From Mucilaginibacter kameinonensis (GTDB lineage Bacteria > Bacteroidota > Bacteroidia > Sphingobacteriales > Sphingobacteriaceae), in the NCBI RefSeq assembly GCF_003675385.1, contig NZ_RCWZ01000010.1, positions 1 to 56,515 of the forward strand: DNA of 56,515 nt, written 5' to 3'. The notes beneath the pieces are model-generated. The model searched no databases. It was not told where the DNA came from and was given only the letters and a program-made list of their open reading frames with translations. Positions 1 through 8,775 of this stretch are shown here, piece by piece; positions within the stretch are counted from its first letter, which is position 1, and every line of letters begins with the position of its first letter. A program made the translations under genes and the position numbers.

Positions 1-311
1 CCCTATTATTAATTAATAGAATCTGTATTATTATATCTTTATACAGTTCGCTTGCTTTTTTTGTAACTCTTCAGCTTACTTTAACCTTAGTCTCCGCTCG
101 CCTCCCGTTACGCTACATGATTTCCATTTCTTAAAAGAACTTTTTCGCCTCCCCATCTCAGTTCAGCTATATAATCTTTCGGTTTTTACACCGTTTTGAT
201 TTGTCAGTTTTTACGGCGAGAATCGCTCTCTTTCCGTTTTGATTCCAAAGGCCTAAAACCCTCATCCTCTTTCTTTTAGAAGCTTTTAAACTTCTCTCCC
301 GCTTGGGGCTG
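1..311 (-). promoter_or_regulatory. Probable rRNA operon leader (16S lies beyond the left edge)
   Basis: No credible protein gene lies in positions 1-649. Read on the minus strand, the part left of the tandem promoters at 312-434 is an untranslated leader. It contains a boxA-like GTTCTTTTAA (RC of 131-140), and the sequence becomes AT-rich toward position 1. Strong tandem promoters followed by about 300 nt of non-coding leader, together with a 5S gene at the other edge, fit the start of a leftward rrn operon. The 16S gene itself is not visible, so this is inference. The lysine-rich minus-strand frame at 167-406 crosses promoter P1 and is not a gene. Between 435 and 649 I see only AT-rich sequence that must hold the rsmF promoter. 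Confidence 0.5.
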
Positions 312-341
312 CAAAGGTAACAACCTTTTTCTCTTTTCCAA
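312..341 (-). promoter_or_regulatory. Bacteroidota promoter P1, exact consensus
   Basis: On the minus strand TTG (341-339) is followed by a 19-nt spacer and TACCTTTG (319-312). This is an exact match to the Bacteroidetes sigma-ABfr pattern TTG-N19-TAnnTTTG. It points toward position 1 and the presumed rrn leader. Confidence 0.75.
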
Positions 342-403
342 AACTTTTTTTTCTTTTTGTTTTGGCCCCGCTCTCCTTCTCTCTTCCCCTCGTTTGCGGG
401 CTG

Positions 404-434
404 CAAAGGTGTGAATTATTTTTTGTTTTGGCAA
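404..434 (-). promoter_or_regulatory. Upstream tandem promoter P2
   Basis: On the minus strand TTG (434-432), a 20-nt spacer and CACCTTTG (411-404) form a one-mismatch copy of the same consensus about 92 nt upstream of P1. Both are followed by GCAGCCC. Tandem promoters are usual for rrn operons. Confidence 0.6.
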
Positions 435-649
435 GTAAAATTTTACTTTTTAAAACCTTTTTTATTCAACCCTAATCTTCAAAAAACAACACCTTTTTCT
501 CAAAGGCGGTCACAAATGTACACAGAAAACCAGCTTCCAACCAAGACATATTTTCAAATAATCGACACGACTTTTGCAACTCACTGAAAATTAAGGTTAA
601 ATAAATGTGAAGTTACTGTTATAATTAGGTAAGGACGGTCATTTTCCTA

Positions 650-2056
650 ATGCGTATATTTGAAATGAATATGAACGAGCTTAATTTTCCACCGCATTTC
701 ATCGCGTCATTAGGTGCAGAAAACGGTTTTGACGAAGAAAACTTTGTAAAAACGCACCAGTTTGAAGACGCTCCAACCTCTATCAGGGTGAATCCTTTTA
801 AGCCATCAACCTTAAAAAGCACACAAAATGTACCCTGGTGTGCAAATGGATATTACCTGGAGAGCCGTCCGTCGTTCACTTTTGATCCGCTTTTTCATGC
901 CGGGTGTTACTATGTACAGGAAGCATCGTCGATGTTTATTGATCATATTTTTAAAACGATCAACCAAAATAACGAGGACGAGATCAAAGTACTTGACCTT
1001 TGCGCCGCGCCCGGAGGTAAAAGCACACTCCTTAATTCGGCCCTGCAGCCTGCCGATTTGTTGGTAGCAAACGAGATCATCAAAACCCGCGTACCTATAT
1101 TAACAGATAATTTGAACCGTTGGGGCACGGCCAATACTATTGTTACCAATAATGATCCCAAAGATTTCGGGAGGCTGAAAAGCTTTTTTGATATTATACT
1201 GGTCGACGCGCCATGTTCTGGCTCGGGGATGTTCCGCAAAGATCCCGACGCGATGAACGAATGGTCGGAAGGGAATGTGAACCTTTGCCACCAGCGACAG
1301 GAACGCATCCTCGCAGACATTTATCCGGCACTAAAAGAAGATGGCTATCTTATATATAGTACATGCTCCTACTCGCACCAGGAAAACGAAGATATCCTGG
1401 ACTGGCTTTGTGCCGAGTTTGAACTGGAAAGCATTCGGATACCTGTTCATAATGACTGGGGAATTGTTGAAACCCAATCGCCGCAGAAAAAAGCCTGGGG
1501 CTATCGTTTCTATCCCGGCAAAGTAAAAGGCGAGGGTTTATTTGTTTCCTGTTTGCGTAAAAAAGAGCACAGTGGCGATCTGGCATCTTTTAAAAACAAT
1601 ACCCAGCAAAAGTTACCGGGCAAAGAGCTTGACCTGGTGCGCTCATATATTAATGCCCCGGATGATTTTTACTATTTTAAAGTGAACGACGACTGGATGG
1701 CTATTAACCGCGCACATAAAGAAAGCCTTAATATATTACAGCGACACCTTTATATTAAAAAATCGGGGGTAATTATTGGTAAGCTTGCAGGGAAAGACTT
1801 GATTCCGGATCATGAACTGGCGTTAAGCCTGATAGTGAATAAAGATGCCGTTCTGGAAACGCCACTTAATAAGGACCAGGCCATCCAATACCTGCGCCGG
1901 GATAATATAGATTTAACTACAACTGATAAGGGCTGGACATTGATGACTTACGAAGGACACCCGCTTGGCTGGGCCAAACTTTTGCCTAACCGCATTAATA
2001 ATTATTATCCTAAAGAAATAAGGATCCTGTCGGCACACCCACCGAGAGAATGGTGA
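650..2056 (+). CDS. rsmF: rRNA cytosine-C5 methyltransferase, NOL1/NOP2/Sun (RsmF-like)
   Basis: This is a SAM-dependent 5-methylcytosine methyltransferase acting on rRNA, probably 16S. The SAM-binding motif VLDLCAAPGGKS is near residues 115-126. The two cysteines of the NSUN family are both present: DAPCSGSGMF (motif IV, resolving Cys) and YSTCSYSHQENE (motif VI, nucleophile Cys). The first 100 residues resemble the family's N-terminal RNA-binding part. The C-terminal third, with GHPLGWAKLLPNRINNYYP, resembles the PUA-like RNA-binding tail of RsmF. At 468 aa it is full length. In-frame ATGs at 665 and 671 are possible later starts; there is no Shine-Dalgarno sequence, as usual in this phylum. 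It stands alone and faces the next gene tail to tail. The exact target base is not predictable from sequence. Confidence 0.85.
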   Translation: MRIFEMNMNELNFPPHFIASLGAENGFDEENFVKTHQFEDAPTSIRVNPFKPSTLKSTQNVPWCANGYYLESRPSFTFDPLFHAGCYYVQEASSMFIDHIFKTINQNNEDEIKVLDLCAAPGGKSTLLNSALQPADLLVANEIIKTRVPILTDNLNRWGTANTIVTNNDPKDFGRLKSFFDIILVDAPCSGSGMFRKDPDAMNEWSEGNVNLCHQRQERILADIYPALKEDGYLIYSTCSYSHQENEDILDWLCAEFELESIRIPVHNDWGIVETQSPQKKAWGYRFYPGKVKGEGLFVSCLRKKEHSGDLASFKNNTQQKLPGKELDLVRSYINAPDDFYYFKVNDDWMAINRAHKESLNILQRHLYIKKSGVIIGKLAGKDLIPDHELALSLIVNKDAVLETPLNKDQAIQYLRRDNIDLTTTDKGWTLMTYEGHPLGWAKLLPNRINNYYPKEIRILSAHPPREW

Positions 2057-2079
2057 TAAATTATATTTAACAGTTTTCA

Positions 2080-2167
2080 GCGTTAGGGATAGTAGCGGAT
2101 ACCGGCCAGTGATTAATGCCTGTGCAGTATGAGCGGATAGCCCGCCCGTCAGCTGACGGGAACGCCC
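2080..2167 (-). repeat. Dispersed structured repeat element, copy 1
   Basis: Read on the minus strand this begins GGGCGTTCCCG and ends CCCTAACGC. Long stretches match 56166-56246 on the plus strand, including GGGCTA, CGCTCATAC and TATCCCTAACGC. It contains the perfect 16-bp palindrome CCCGTCAGCTGACGGG (2145-2160), which is replaced by a much shorter hairpin in the other copy. It is probably a genome-wide intergenic repeat. Confidence 0.75.
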
Positions 2168-2205
2168 ATATGAGTATGCTGGCTCGCAATGCCGTAACAT
2201 TAAAA

Positions 2206-2260
2206 ATTCATGCAAAGGTTCAAATCAACGGGTTTATTCCCTTTGAACCTTTGCATGAAT
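2206..2260. terminator. 19-bp inverted repeat between convergent genes
   Basis: Arms 2206-2224 and 2242-2260 are perfect 19-bp complements around a 17-nt loop. They lie between the stop codons of rsmF (+) and the outer-membrane protein (-). There is no strong T tract, so it may be a bidirectional terminator or another repeat unit. Confidence 0.5.
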
Positions 2261-2302
2261 CAATTATTGGGAGATTTACTCCTGATTTAAATACCTAATT
2301 GC

Positions 2303-2986
2303 TTATTGAAATTTAAAGCCCAAACCAATTTGCCATACCTGGTTACGGTAGTTAGGCAGATTTTGATCGGCATAAGGACGGTTTTCGCCAAGGTCGATAT
2401 TGTAACGGCCGCGGATCTCCACATTACGGTTAATATCAAAGCTCACTCCCACTACACCGGCCACGTAACTATGTTCGGCATCATTGTCGATATGATCAAT
2501 ACTCGTACCTACAGCGCTTTCATAAGTATTTTTGGTTGATGTTAAAAAGGTAAGCTGCGGACCAACCAACAGGTTAAAGCCCCTTACTACCCTAAACTTA
2601 GCCAGCAAGGGCACATCGATATAATTGGTACGTTGCGTAAATTTCCCGTCCCTATCATTTACCTCATAACCTTTTTGCGAAAACAATACTTCGGGCGCAA
2701 ACGACAACGGGTAGATAATAGGCACGTCAAACGTTAAACCTGCGTGCCAGCCGGCAAGTGAGCTTGAACTGTAATTGCTGTTGTAAGCATCAACCGTGTT
2801 TGCAACATTTAAACCTACCGCAACACCTACCTTCGGCGTATAAAAATCATCATAACGGCGCTGTGGCTGCTGCCTTTCAACAACCCTGCGTGGCGGACGG
2901 CGGTGACGCGGGCCATAATAATATCCCTGCGCGCTAACTGTACCAACGGTAAAAAGGCACATCGCCAAAAAAAGTAATTTTTTCAT
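2303..2986 (-). CDS. Outer-membrane beta-barrel protein (porin/OmpA-barrel type)
   Basis: This 227-aa exported protein has a clear signal peptide (MKKLLFLAMC..VSAQG, cleavage after about residue 20). A basic, proline-rich stretch at residues 25-45 (RHRRPPRRVVERQQPQRR) precedes a beta-rich region of alternating hydrophobic and polar residues. It ends in GLGFKFQ, an aromatic barrel terminus. Length and pattern fit the outer membrane beta-barrel domain family common in Bacteroidota, with about eight strands. The specific function is unknown. It is monocistronic and convergent with rsmF. Confidence 0.75.
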   Translation of the reverse strand: MKKLLFLAMCLFTVGTVSAQGYYYGPRHRRPPRRVVERQQPQRRYDDFYTPKVGVAVGLNVANTVDAYNSNYSSSSLAGWHAGLTFDVPIIYPLSFAPEVLFSQKGYEVNDRDGKFTQRTNYIDVPLLAKFRVVRGFNLLVGPQLTFLTSTKNTYESAVGTSIDHIDNDAEHSYVAGVVGVSFDINRNVEIRGRYNIDLGENRPYADQNLPNYRNQVWQIGLGFKFQ

Positions 2987-3184
2987 CGTTTTTCTCTGTT
3001 TTAAATAAGTGACGGGAAAAGCCTCAGGCCGATTTATGCATGGGCCGCCATTAACTTCTCCCTGTATGTATGTTAATAAATTGATAGATTACTGAAAAAC
3101 GTAAAGGTTTATTTGTGGTTTGTTTTTTGTAATAGTTGTAACATCATTTTCATCAAAAATTCAGAATAACGCTACATTTGACCT

Positions 3185-4897
3185 ATGCAAGCTTCTAAAA
3201 ACCTTTTTTTCTACCCCTTAATTATCATCTTCACATTTTTTACTGCCGATGCTTTCGCTCAAAAGGAGAGTTATATCCAATTACTGGGTAAGCAAAACCA
3301 CTGGGTTGATTCGGTATATAATAAAATGAGCCGCAAACAACGGATAGCGCAATTACTGTTTGTAAGGGCGCATACCAATAAGGGGAAAGTTTATGAAGAT
3401 TCGGTTGGACAGGTAATTAAAGAGCAGCAGTTAGGTGGTGTGGTTTTCTTTCAAGGCGGACCGGTGCGCCAGGCTAACCTTATTAATAAATACCAGAAAC
3501 TGGCCAAAGTACCTTTAATTGTAACCATGGATGGCGAATGGGGACTGGGAATGCGTCTGGATTCTACCATATCATACCCATACCAAATGACGCTTGGCGC
3601 TATACAGGATAACAACCTGATTTACAAAATGGGTCAGCAGGTGGCTTATGATTTTAAACGCCTGGGCATGCAGATGAACCTCGGACCAGATATGGATGTG
3701 AACAACAATCCTAACAATCCGGTTATCAATTACCGCTCGTTTGGGGATAATATGTATAATGTAGCAAAAAAAGGGATTGCTTATTTTAAAGGGATGCAGG
3801 ATGCAGGCTTGCTTACGTCGGCCAAGCATTTTCCAGGTCACGGCGACACCAATGTGGATTCCCACTTTGACTTACCGCTACTACCTTACAGTCGCGCAAG
3901 GTTAGATTCATTGGAGATGTACCCATTTCGGGAAGCTATCAACGCCGGTATTAGTGGTGTGATGATAGCGCACATGAATATACCTTCGTTAGATAACACG
4001 CCAAAACTCCCTTCTACCCTTTCGCGCCCTATTATCACCGGTATCTTGAAAGATTCGCTGAAGTTTAAAGGCCTGGTGATATCCGACGCGATGGAAATGA
4101 AAGGCGTTACCAAATATTTCCCAAATGGCGAAGCTGATGTAAGGGCTTTTATTGCGGGTAATGATATTATCGAGCTGTCTGAAAACTCTGACCGGGCCAT
4201 TGGTTTGATCCGTAAGGCCGTAAGGCATGGTAGTGTTAGCGCGGCCGAATTTGAAGCCCGTATCAAAAAGATTTTAGTTGCTAAGTACTGGGCAGGACTT
4301 AATCAATACAAGCCAACCGCCCTCGCCAATTTAAGCCAGGATATCAACAGCGACGCCGCTAAAGCATTGGTGCAGCAATTAAGCGATGCCTCGGTAACCC
4401 GTTTAAAAAACAGCAATCCGGCATTTAATCCGTTTTTAAAAACGGCTATAGTAAGTATAGGTGTAAGTTCGCCAACGCTTTTCCAGATGGAGGTTGTAAA
4501 AAGCTTTCCGAACAGCCGCATATTTATAGTTAATAAAGATGCGCCCGCAATTGAAGTTACCAATATCCTTAACTGGCTTAAACAATACCAGCAGATTATT
4601 GTGGGCATACATGATACCCGCCTGCGCCCGCAAAGCAAACTTGATTACAGCAGCGAGGTAAAACTGATGATTGCCGATCTGGCTTCGAGAAAAAATACAG
4701 CATTCAGCGTATTTGCCAACGCTTATACCATAGCAGGTTTACCGGGTCTTGAAAAAGCGGGCAACTTAATTGTTTGCTACCAGATGTCGCCGGAGTTGCA
4801 ACAGTCAGCGGCCAAAGTGCTAAGTGGTCGTTTAAAACCTACGGGTAAGCTGCCTGTGAGTGTGAATACGTTTTTTACGACGGGCATGGGGTTGTAG
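3185..4897 (+). CDS. Glycoside hydrolase family 3, beta-N-acetylhexosaminidase type, without C-terminal serine hydrolase
   Basis: Secreted GH3 enzyme with signal peptide at residues 1-26 (ending TADAFAQ). The NagZ-type acid/base loop KHFPGHGDT is at 214-222 and the nucleophile Asp is in SDAMEM (D301). These motifs mark GH3 enzymes that cleave beta-linked N-acetylhexosamine, for example from peptidoglycan fragments. The catalytic barrel is followed by an alpha/beta sandwich domain up to GKLPVSVNTFF. Many Bacteroidota homologues continue from this point with a beta-lactamase-like serine hydrolase domain to nearly 1000 aa. This one stops at residue 570, just after the sandwich domain. Whether that is a natural short form or a truncation is open. 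It is monocistronic, with a hairpin after the stop. Confidence 0.82.
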   Translation: MQASKNLFFYPLIIIFTFFTADAFAQKESYIQLLGKQNHWVDSVYNKMSRKQRIAQLLFVRAHTNKGKVYEDSVGQVIKEQQLGGVVFFQGGPVRQANLINKYQKLAKVPLIVTMDGEWGLGMRLDSTISYPYQMTLGAIQDNNLIYKMGQQVAYDFKRLGMQMNLGPDMDVNNNPNNPVINYRSFGDNMYNVAKKGIAYFKGMQDAGLLTSAKHFPGHGDTNVDSHFDLPLLPYSRARLDSLEMYPFREAINAGISGVMIAHMNIPSLDNTPKLPSTLSRPIITGILKDSLKFKGLVISDAMEMKGVTKYFPNGEADVRAFIAGNDIIELSENSDRAIGLIRKAVRHGSVSAAEFEARIKKILVAKYWAGLNQYKPTALANLSQDINSDAAKALVQQLSDASVTRLKNSNPAFNPFLKTAIVSIGVSSPTLFQMEVVKSFPNSRIFIVNKDAPAIEVTNILNWLKQYQQIIVGIHDTRLRPQSKLDYSSEVKLMIADLASRKNTAFSVFANAYTIAGLPGLEKAGNLIVCYQMSPELQQSAAKVLSGRLKPTGKLPVSVNTFFTTGMGL

Positions 4898-4906
4898 TTA
4901 GAGATT

Positions 4907-4944
4907 AGAGATTAGTTTTTTGCTAAACGCGATAACTAATCTCT
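4907..4944. terminator. Bidirectional terminator-like hairpin
   Basis: AGAGATTAGTT (4907-4917) and AACTAATCTCT (4934-4944) are perfect 11-bp arms around a 16-nt loop. They sit between the converging GH3 gene and the 188-aa membrane protein gene. Confidence 0.6.
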
Positions 4945-4948
4945 TCAA

Positions 4949-5515
4949 TCAAAAATTCTTTTCGGTCAGGATTTTCTTTCCTTTTAACCTGTCCAGGATG
5001 TATTTTGCTTCCGCTTCTTCTACATTTTCGCCAAAGCGAATTGTCTCCATCCCGTAGTCAAACGCAAAAGCCCCTTTCATAATTTTTTTGCGGTTAAAAT
5101 TACCCCAATTATTAAGATACCCCATAATGATTGAGTCGTATTGTACCCTGAAACTTTTGCATTCGTTTAAGTCGTACACTTTTTCTCTGCTAAACCAATC
5201 ACCTTTACGTTTAATCGCTAATGTACCTTTGCCCACTTCGATAATTTCTTTTCCAAAAAAATCCCAAAAAATACTTTTTAACACAACAATACCGCCAAAG
5301 GTCCACCCGCAAAGCCAAAACAGCAAAAATAGATCTTCGCCTTTGAGGCCAGGCCTTAAGAGTTCTGTAATCGCGGTTCTTTCGCCCCAAAACCATCCGC
5401 ACAGCCAAACACAAAGAAATATTATGAAGAAGTATGATTTTTTTGCAGGAATGATGAGTTTAAAATAGTCAAAGTTATCTTCTGTTATTACCCGACCCTG
5501 ATAAGGTATTTCCAT
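4949..5515 (-). CDS. Hypothetical membrane protein with two predicted TM helices
   Basis: I do not recognise this 188-aa protein. Two hydrophobic, tryptophan-rich segments near residues 28-45 (FFIIFLCVWLCGWFWG) and 64-84 (LFLLFWLCGWTFGGIVVL) look like transmembrane helices. They are followed by a soluble basic domain with a beta-like pattern (GTLAIKRKGDWFSREKVYDL) and a charged C-terminus. This resembles small PH-like membrane proteins of unknown function, but no motif identifies it. It is divergent from the helicase gene with a 5' gap of about 80 bp. The closing hairpin at 4907-4944 supports a real transcription unit. Confidence 0.6.
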   Translation of the reverse strand: MEIPYQGRVITEDNFDYFKLIIPAKKSYFFIIFLCVWLCGWFWGERTAITELLRPGLKGEDLFLLFWLCGWTFGGIVVLKSIFWDFFGKEIIEVGKGTLAIKRKGDWFSREKVYDLNECKSFRVQYDSIIMGYLNNWGNFNRKKIMKGAFAFDYGMETIRFGENVEEAEAKYILDRLKGKKILTEKNF

Positions 5516-5597
5516 GGTTTAATTCAATGGATTAAATATCAGATTTATTATGATGGCTGCAAATGCGCCCCAACCTTTTTTATCTTTACTAAATATT

Positions 5598-8500
5598 ATG
5601 CAATCTACATTCAATAAATATAATAACAAGTTTCAAGAGGCGCTGGCCGGGCTAAACCCCGAGCAGTTAGCGGCAGTAAATAAAATGGATGGGCCTGTGC
5701 TTGTGGTAGCAGGCCCCGGTACGGGTAAAACCCAGATCCTGGCTGCCCGCATAGGTAAGATTTTGACTGATACCGATGCTTCGCCCAGCGAGATATTGTG
5801 CTTAACCTATACCGACGCCGGCGCGGTGGCCATGCGCAAACGCCTTTTTGAATTTATAGGCCCGGATGCCTACCGTATTAATATATATACTTTTCATGCT
5901 TTTTGTAATGAGATCATCCAGGAAAACCTGGAGTATTTTGGTAAGCTGAACCTGGAGTCGTTGTCGGATCTGGAATCGGCTATGCTTTTTCGTGAGCTGG
6001 TAGATGAGTTTCCGAACGATCACCTGCTGAAGCGCTTTACAGGTGATATTTATTACGATGTACCCCGCCTCAAAAGCCTGTTCAGCACCATGAAACGGGA
6101 GAACTGGGACGCCGCTATGATTGAGCGGGCGGTAGGCGAGTATTTGGAGGATATACCGAATCGTGAGGAGTTTATTTATAAACGCGCCAACGCTAAAGCA
6201 GGTATTAAGGTCGGAGATCCTAAACAAAAAGATATCGATGCGGCGCACGAGGTAATGAAAAAATTGCTGGCAGCCGTAGGCGAGTATCAAAATTATACCG
6301 AAAAGATGAAGACCCGCGGTCGCTATGATTATGACGACATGATCATTTGGGTGCTTCGTGCTTTCCGGGATAATGAGGAAATTTTGCGCCGTTACCAGGA
6401 GCGTTACCAATATATTTTGGTTGATGAATTTCAGGATACCAGCGGATCGCAAAACGAGCTACTGCGTTTCCTGCTTAATTATTGGGATACGCCAAACGTT
6501 TTTGTGGTGGGCGATGATGATCAGTCGATCTTTAAGTTTCAGGGTGCCAACATGAAAAACATCCTTGATTTCGCCAATGATTATGTAGACACCCTGCATA
6601 CTGTGGTTTTGAAACACAACTACCGCTCCAACCAGCAGATCCTTGATATATCAAAAGCCCTTATCGATAATAACTTTGAGCGATTAACCAGTCAGCTTAA
6701 ATTAGATAAGGCATTAAAATCGTCACATCCGCGCTTCAGCGAGCTGTTGGTTGATCCGGTGATCCGTGAGTATGAAAATCCGGACAAGGAACTGGTTGAT
6801 GTATCCCTGCAGATCAAAAAGCTGGTGGAAACAGGTGTACCTCCGGGCGAAATAGCCGTGATCTATCGCAACCACAACCAGGTTGAGGAAATGATCAAAT
6901 TCCTGGATGTGCAGAAAATTCAGGTAAACACCAAGCGCAAGATAGACGTACTTACCCAGCCCTTTGGCGAAAAGATCATCAACATATTGCGTTACCTGGC
7001 CATGGAACTCGACTCGCCATACAGCGGCGACGAACTGCTGTTTGAGATCATGCACTATGATTTCTTTAACATCCCTCCTATCGAAATTGCCAAGGCAAGT
7101 GTAGCAGTATTTAAAGAAAACTTTGGTACCCTGGCTTACAATCAGCCTAAAACATCTATTCGTCGTTATGTGAGCGAGATGAGACCGCCTGCGCAGCCCG
7201 ACCTGTTTAAGCCAGATCAGCAGCAGGAGATGCGGTACCTTGTGAGCAATGTGGATTACCTGTTGAAAGAAGCTGTAAGTGTAACCCTGCAGCAGCTTTT
7301 TCAAAGCGTCATCTCCAAAATGGGCATCCTGAAATACATAATGCAACAGCAGGATAAGGGAAGCTACATGCAAATGCTTACCAGCTTTTTTGATTTCCTG
7401 AAGGATGAAAGCCGCAAAAGGCCAGATATCAGCCTGAATGACCTGATCCAGACCATTGAGATGATGAAGAAGCACCAAATCCGCCTGGAGCTCAACCAAA
7501 GCATCTTTTCTGAAAATGGCGTTAACTTCCTTACCGCCCACGGCTCCAAAGGCCTTGAATTTGAATACGTGTTTTTTATTGGTTGCGATAAACGTACATG
7601 GGATAGCAAAGGCCGTAACAGCGGGTTCAGCTACCCGGACACACTTACCCAATCGGCGTCAGATGATATTGCCCAGAAAGAGGAAGCCCGCCGCTTATTT
7701 TATGTAGCAGTAACCCGCGCCAAACAGCACCTGGTAATATCATATGCTGCCAAGGATAAAAAAGATAAAGACCAGGAAGCAAGCCAGTTTGTTGGCGAAA
7801 TACTGGCCAGCACAAGTTTGCAAGTACAATATCCTAAGGTTGATGCTGGTGCGATGGTTGATTTTCAGGCAACCCAGTTCAGCGAAACCGATAAGCCTAA
7901 GGTTGAATTGCTGGACACAAACTACATTAACCAGCTACTGCAAAACTATACGCTATCGGTAACCCACCTGAGCAATTACCTGGATTGCCCTTTAAGGTTT
8001 TATTTTCAATGCCTTATCCGTGTACCGGCAGGTAAAAGTCCGTCGGCTACTTTTGGGCAGGCGGTGCACTGGGCGCTTAATAAAACATACAGGCAGTTAA
8101 AGGATAATGATAACGAGTTTTTGAGCACCGAAAACTTCATGCGCGAGTTCAGGTGGTACATGGCCCGCAACCGCGATTCATTTACTAAAGATGAGTTTAA
8201 GCTGCGCTCGGCCTACGGCGAAAAGATATTGCCGCCTTACTATGAACAAAACGTACCAAACTGGAATAAGATAGCGGTAACCGAGCGTTCTATAAAAAAT
8301 ATTGAAGTGGTTGGCGTGCCAATTAAAGGTAACCTGGATAAAATTGAATTTGATGGCAAACAAGCCACCGTTGTTGACTACAAAACAGGTAAGCCCAAAA
8401 ATGCAAAAGATAAATTGTTGCGCCCAACCAACGATGCGCCAAACGGAGGCGATTACTGGAGGCAAGCGGTTTTTTATAAAATACTGATTGACCATGACCG

Positions 8501-8768
8501 CACCACCGACTGGCAGGTCATCAGCACCATTTTTGATTTTGTTGAACCGATAAACGATGGTGAATATTACCGCGAAAAATTTGTGATAACACCCGAAGAT
8601 GTGGAAATAGTAACCGGCCAGATCAAGGATACGTACGAGCAGATCATGGCACATAACTTCAGCACCGGATGCGGCAAAAAAGAATGCGACTGGTGCCATT
8701 TTGTAAAAAGCAATTTTAAACAGGCCGACGAGATTTTAGGGATAGTTGCAGAGGAGGAAGGGGAATAA
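5598..8768 (+). CDS. UvrD/PcrA-type DNA helicase fused to a RecB-like PD-(D/E)XK nuclease
   Basis: Superfamily 1A 3'-5' DNA helicase with a C-terminal nuclease, presumably in DNA break repair. Helicase motifs run in order: Walker A GPGTGKT, motif II VDEFQDTSGSQNE, motif III GDDDQSIFKFQGA, NYRSNQQ, the UvrD C-terminal motif FLTAHGSKGLEFEYVF and VAVTRAKQHL. The last 270 residues form a RecB-type nuclease with the catalytic TVVDYKTGK. A cysteine in YLDCPLRFYF plus three near the end (GCGKKECDWCHF) suggest an AddB/Cas4-like 4Fe-4S staple. The start at 5598 (MQSTFNKYNNKF) fits the conserved N-terminus better than the ATG at 5550, which adds 16 unlikely residues. No AddB or RecC partner is adjacent. 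Confidence 0.85.
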   Translation: MQSTFNKYNNKFQEALAGLNPEQLAAVNKMDGPVLVVAGPGTGKTQILAARIGKILTDTDASPSEILCLTYTDAGAVAMRKRLFEFIGPDAYRINIYTFHAFCNEIIQENLEYFGKLNLESLSDLESAMLFRELVDEFPNDHLLKRFTGDIYYDVPRLKSLFSTMKRENWDAAMIERAVGEYLEDIPNREEFIYKRANAKAGIKVGDPKQKDIDAAHEVMKKLLAAVGEYQNYTEKMKTRGRYDYDDMIIWVLRAFRDNEEILRRYQERYQYILVDEFQDTSGSQNELLRFLLNYWDTPNVFVVGDDDQSIFKFQGANMKNILDFANDYVDTLHTVVLKHNYRSNQQILDISKALIDNNFERLTSQLKLDKALKSSHPRFSELLVDPVIREYENPDKELVDVSLQIKKLVETGVPPGEIAVIYRNHNQVEEMIKFLDVQKIQVNTKRKIDVLTQPFGEKIINILRYLAMELDSPYSGDELLFEIMHYDFFNIPPIEIAKASVAVFKENFGTLAYNQPKTSIRRYVSEMRPPAQPDLFKPDQQQEMRYLVSNVDYLLKEAVSVTLQQLFQSVISKMGILKYIMQQQDKGSYMQMLTSFFDFLKDESRKRPDISLNDLIQTIEMMKKHQIRLELNQSIFSENGVNFLTAHGSKGLEFEYVFFIGCDKRTWDSKGRNSGFSYPDTLTQSASDDIAQKEEARRLFYVAVTRAKQHLVISYAAKDKKDKDQEASQFVGEILASTSLQVQYPKVDAGAMVDFQATQFSETDKPKVELLDTNYINQLLQNYTLSVTHLSNYLDCPLRFYFQCLIRVPAGKSPSATFGQAVHWALNKTYRQLKDNDNEFLSTENFMREFRWYMARNRDSFTKDEFKLRSAYGEKILPPYYEQNVPNWNKIAVTERSIKNIEVVGVPIKGNLDKIEFDGKQATVVDYKTGKPKNAKDKLLRPTNDAPNGGDYWRQAVFYKILIDHDRTTDWQVISTIFDFVEPINDGEYYREKFVITPEDVEIVTGQIKDTYEQIMAHNFSTGCGKKECDWCHFVKSNFKQADEILGIVAEEEGE

Positions 8769-8775
8769 AAACCAA

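Noticed and set aside
167..406. 79-aa lysine/arginine-rich minus-strand frame
   Set aside because: It crosses the perfect promoter at 312-341 and lies in a presumed rRNA leader; its composition reflects a purine-rich strand.
3173..3180. TACATTTG as the promoter of the GH3 gene
   Set aside because: It ends 4 nt before the start codon and has no TTG at -33; no later start codon is plausible.
5550..5597. Earlier ATG of the helicase gene
   Set aside because: The extra 16 residues do not fit the family N-terminus, and the ATG at 5598 starts a normal lead-in to the Q-motif.
7364..8699. Long minus-strand frames inside the helicase gene
   Set aside because: They are antisense to well-conserved helicase and nuclease motifs and have no recognisable domain.
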